DNA of 64,000 bases, from assembly GCF_034190915.1 (NCBI RefSeq), contig NW_026947485.1:30579519-30643518 (forward strand). The letters are read 5' to 3'. Source of the stretch: Cavia porcellus (Eukaryota > Chordata > Mammalia > Rodentia > Caviidae). The translations under genes and the position numbers were made by a program. The notes under the pieces were generated by a model. It did not search any database. It had not been told where the DNA came from and saw only the letters and a list, made by a program, of their open reading frames with translations. Shown here piece by piece: positions 61,096-64,000 of the stretch (within the stretch, counting starts at the first letter, position 1; the number at the start of each line of letters is the position of its first letter).

Positions 61096-62427
61096 AATTT
61101 AGCATAATTCCAACAACAGAACTAGTAGAATTAATAGTGTGTGTGTGTGTGAACCCACCCTCTTAATAAAATGTTTTAGCTCTTGCTATGCCAATGTGCT
61201 GTTTTCAAACTTAGTCTTAGATATCTGATTTTGAGATTTGACTTTTGTTTTGTCCTAATAATGATGGTATGCTGGATTTAGCCATTGTAGTTTCTCTATG
61301 CCTACATCTTCTATGAATGAGACATAGGCCATGAGTAATAGTGCAGTTATGAATATTGCCAAAGAGTGATTACTTTGTATCTTTTTCTAAGCGTTATGTT
61401 AAAATTGAAATAATTTTAGTATTTCCAGGTATACATGGTCATGCTTTTATATGGATATGTATATAAATAAAAACCTTGGTCAATGAGGACCAGAATTTTA
61501 CTAGGGCATATGCTTGGAACTAGGCCTGTTATCTTCCTTTTAGGATAATCGTGGATAAATCTTACTCCTTTTGGGCAAGGTCCTCTTTGTAACATTGCTT
61601 CAGGTTGCTTATTGTTGATTAAAAGATATTTCTAGAATAGCAAAAATTGGAACCATATTTAAGGCACGCTTCTCTTTTTCTAATGAGGCCTGTGTAAGCA
61701 CACACTGTTTACAATTTCATCTTCCAGTTCTGCAAAGCCAGATAACTAACCACCACCATTCTTCGCGCTGTGCTGTGTGCACGTCATCGAGGGTGATGGT
61801 ACACAGTGCTTTGGCACCCTGAAGCAGTGTGTAATTTGAAATTGCACTTTTTACTAAATACTATGTTAATCCCCAACCCATTCATAACATTTAAAAAACC
61901 AAAGCAAAACACCGATGTCTGCTGATTAGACAGAGGCAGCCCTGGTAAAGAAGGACAATTATTATTTTTCACGTGCTTCAGAAACACAAAAATGAGGGAG
62001 AAAAAAATTATACATAATTACTTACCATGATCTTTGGAAGAGATTTCTTAAAACAGATTAACCCTTTAACCCAAGGTTTGTTATAATTCTTTCCAGGAAG
62101 AAAAGTTTTAAAAGCATAAAAACTTGTATGTTTAAGAGGAAGGCCATGATAGTGAATTATGTGGATGGTTTATATTTATTTAATATTGAGTATGTATTTT
62201 AGGAACTCTAGGAATTCTTATATCATTTTAACATAGTTTTAGTTACTTAATGCTTATGTTACAAAATAGGAGATTTTGAGATTGGTGACACAATTGTGAA
62301 CTTAAAAATAGTAAAGATGGCAAATTTTATGTTGCACATATTTTATCAAAGTTATGAAAAAGAGGAATAAAATTTGCTTATATCCATTTTTCCAGGTAGG
62401 GAAATAGAATGCACAGACCATGTGTTT

Positions 62428-62430
<3 letters not shown>
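61096..62430. other. unique noncoding, AT-rich
   Basis: A short (GT)n lies at 61137-61151. No gene recognised. Confidence 0.4.

Positions 62431-62461
<31 letters not shown>
62431..62461. repeat. (TG)n microsatellite
   Basis: About fifteen TG units followed by cgcacgca. Confidence 0.95.
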
Positions 62462-62463
<2 letters not shown>

Positions 62464-63145
62464 ACGCATCATGATTCTGACACACAGGATAACCTAGGGA
62501 AGTCAAGGACGAGGCACATGATTCTGAATACCTCTTTGATTGAATCTGATCAGGCCCCCTGTATAGAGAACTGTATCATTCAATGTGAAAAGACAATTTC
62601 TACTTGGATTTCCCTTATTGTCTTACTATAGGAATACATTCAACTGAAATTGATGACAAAACCAGGTATTGTGCTCTTGCGGGTTATGTAAGGGAACATA
62701 AACTCATACTTTGTAGTGACATTGACCAGGGAGAAGTTGTTTACAGGGTGCAGTCTGGGAATTGAAACTTCTGGAGCAGATCTTCAGTGGAATGGGGAAG
62801 GAAATTGGAGTTATTTGCCTTGGAAAGGAGAAAGCTCAGACTCATTTTGTGGACAAAAAGAATACTATTTTCTGACTTCAGGAAAAACTGCAAGTTGGAA
62901 AAGGGAAAGAGATTTGCTGTGTGGAGGTGGTGTTTGCTGTGTTTGTCATTTTGGCTCTGCAGAGATGAGTTTTGAAACAAGTAGACTTAGACATCAATGG
63001 AATGGAGTGTCTTGGAAGTCAGTGACCTCTCTGGCCTCTGCCCGTGGATCATTAGAACAGTTACAAGCAGTGTTTCTAGAGGCAATGTGAAGAAGGCTAG
63101 GCCAGTTGTTCTTTGCATTTTTGGCTCGTAGATCTTTTAAATAAT
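62462..63145. other. unique noncoding stretch
   Basis: The 124-codon plus frame at 62716-63090 has no recognisable domain and starts in no clear context; not called. Confidence 0.35.
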
Positions 63146-63372
63146 AAGGTGGATGTGGTGGCACAGCCTGTGATACCAACAGTTTGGGAGGCTGAGGCAG
63201 GAGGATGGCAAATTCAAGCTCAGCCTGGAGAACTAGCAAGACCTTGTCCCAAAAATAAAGTAAAATAAAATAAAATAGGACTGGGAATATACCTCATTGT
63301 TAAAGCCCTGGGTTCAATTCCTAGTACCACAAAGAGAAACAAAACAAAAAACAAACAAGCAAACCAAAAACT
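63146..63372 (+). repeat. B1-ID dimer SINE
   Basis: B1 half 'aaggtggatgtggtggcaca', 'gtttgggaggctgaggcagg' and 'aggatggcaaattcaagctc', bridge 'agaactagcaagaccttgtc', an A-rich linker (aaaataaaataaaa), ID half 'gactgggaatatacctcatt' with 'ccctgggttcaattcctagt', and an A/C-rich tail. Third copy of this dimer in the window. Confidence 0.9.
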
Positions 63373-63736
63373 GAGGGAAAGCTAGGAAGAGTTTCAGAAA
63401 AATGCATATTAGCACATGTTCTTGAGAAGATTTATGGGTCCAAAAGGCATGGACTCCAAAGTAAAAAACTGCTTGGTTCAGTGATTCTTGAGATGCATTC
63501 CATTGCGATATCACAGGGCCCTAACTGAAGTTGCCATGGTCAACTATGGACAGTTTCATGTGACTCAATCAACTTGAGTTTGCAAGTCACATGTGCCCTC
63601 CTTCACTGTGACTTTCACATCTACAGATTCAATCAAACCTAGGAGGATCAAAAATATTTGACAAAAAATCGATACATTTTTTCTTGTCATTACATGTAGT
63701 TTTCTTTTGCTTGCTGTAACTCTTTAAACAATACAG

Positions 63737-64000
63737 TTATGGTTTAGATCTTAATATTGCTTAAAACCTGTATATTTGAAGCCTTGGTCCTCAGCTGATG
63801 GTGTTCCTGGGAGTTGGCAGGAACCTTTAGGATGTGACCTAGGATGAGGAAGTGACATCACTGAAAGCGTGGCTTGAAGGGGGTACTGGGACCCCAGCCG
63901 CTTCCTTTCTCTCGCCTTCTGCCCTGTGTGGGGTGAGCAGCCTTGTTTCCCCATGTCTTCTGCCATGATATTCTGCCTGGACAGGGGTCGGGAAGTGATG
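63737..64000 (+). repeat. MaLR-like LTR, cut by window end
   Basis: 'ttatggtttagatcttaata' then 'gaagccttggtcctcagctg', 'ggaacctttaggatgtgacc', 'cttgaagggggtactgggac' and 'tctgccatgatattctgcct'. The order matches a MST/THE1-like LTR known widely in mammals. Same family as 25385-25524 (opposite strand). Continues beyond the window. Confidence 0.55.

Noticed and set aside
62716..63090. 124-codon plus frame
   Set aside because: No domain, no conservation evidence, no splice or promoter context.

Overview
The window is nuclear DNA from a placental mammal, almost certainly a rodent. It contains B1-type (7SL-derived) SINEs, tRNA-derived ID-type SINEs and fused B1+ID dimers, together with old mammalian MIR, L1, hAT and MaLR-like repeats. 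The fused dimers (B1 half, 'agcaacttag...ctgtctc' bridge, then 'gctggggat.tagctca') resemble those known from squirrel-related rodents. Mouse and rat do not look likely. Castorimorph rodents cannot be excluded, and the species was not determined. No complete cellular protein-coding gene is visible. Nearly all open frames are chance frames or pieces of transposons.

Layout. 0-10 kb: unique noncoding DNA with MIRs, two sense-strand L1 3' fragments and a hAT remnant. 10-20 kb: pyrimidine-rich, L2-like old repeat DNA, small ID fragments, a third L1 3' end and another hAT remnant. 21-30 kb: a cluster of L1 pieces, mostly antisense, including a 527-bp insertion with 16-bp target-site duplications and a degenerate tandem duplication. 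30-39 kb: mostly unique DNA with an L1 endonuclease-region fragment and B1/ID copies.

39.4-43.8 kb is the most striking part: a nested stack. An old L1 holds a B1-ID dimer SINE. The SINE holds a 2.95-kb class II (IAP/betaretrovirus-like) provirus on the minus strand, and the provirus holds a tRNA-derived SINE. The two 483-bp LTRs look identical by eye and are flanked by a 6-bp target duplication, so the insertion is recent. Internally it keeps a leader, the 5' part of gag, a scrap of the integrase end of pol and a polypurine tract. The rest of gag-pol and any recognisable env are missing, so it cannot encode its own replication machinery.

44-50 kb is noncoding with MIRs, a B1-ID SINE and a long (GA)n/(GACA)n tract. 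At about 50.85-52.2 kb lies a CpG island with GC boxes, a (CGC)n tract, an E-box overlapping a full palindromic CRE, and a strong plus-strand splice-donor match at 51164. This is probably the promoter and noncoding first exon of an unidentified gene running rightwards, with the rest of the window as its first intron. From 52.2 to 58.7 kb I recognise almost no repeats. The last 5 kb holds a hAT pair, B1, ID and B1-ID SINEs, a (GT)n run and a MaLR-like LTR cut by the window end.

All boundaries of old repeats are estimates by eye. LTR, target-duplication, poly(A)-signal and motif coordinates were read base by base.
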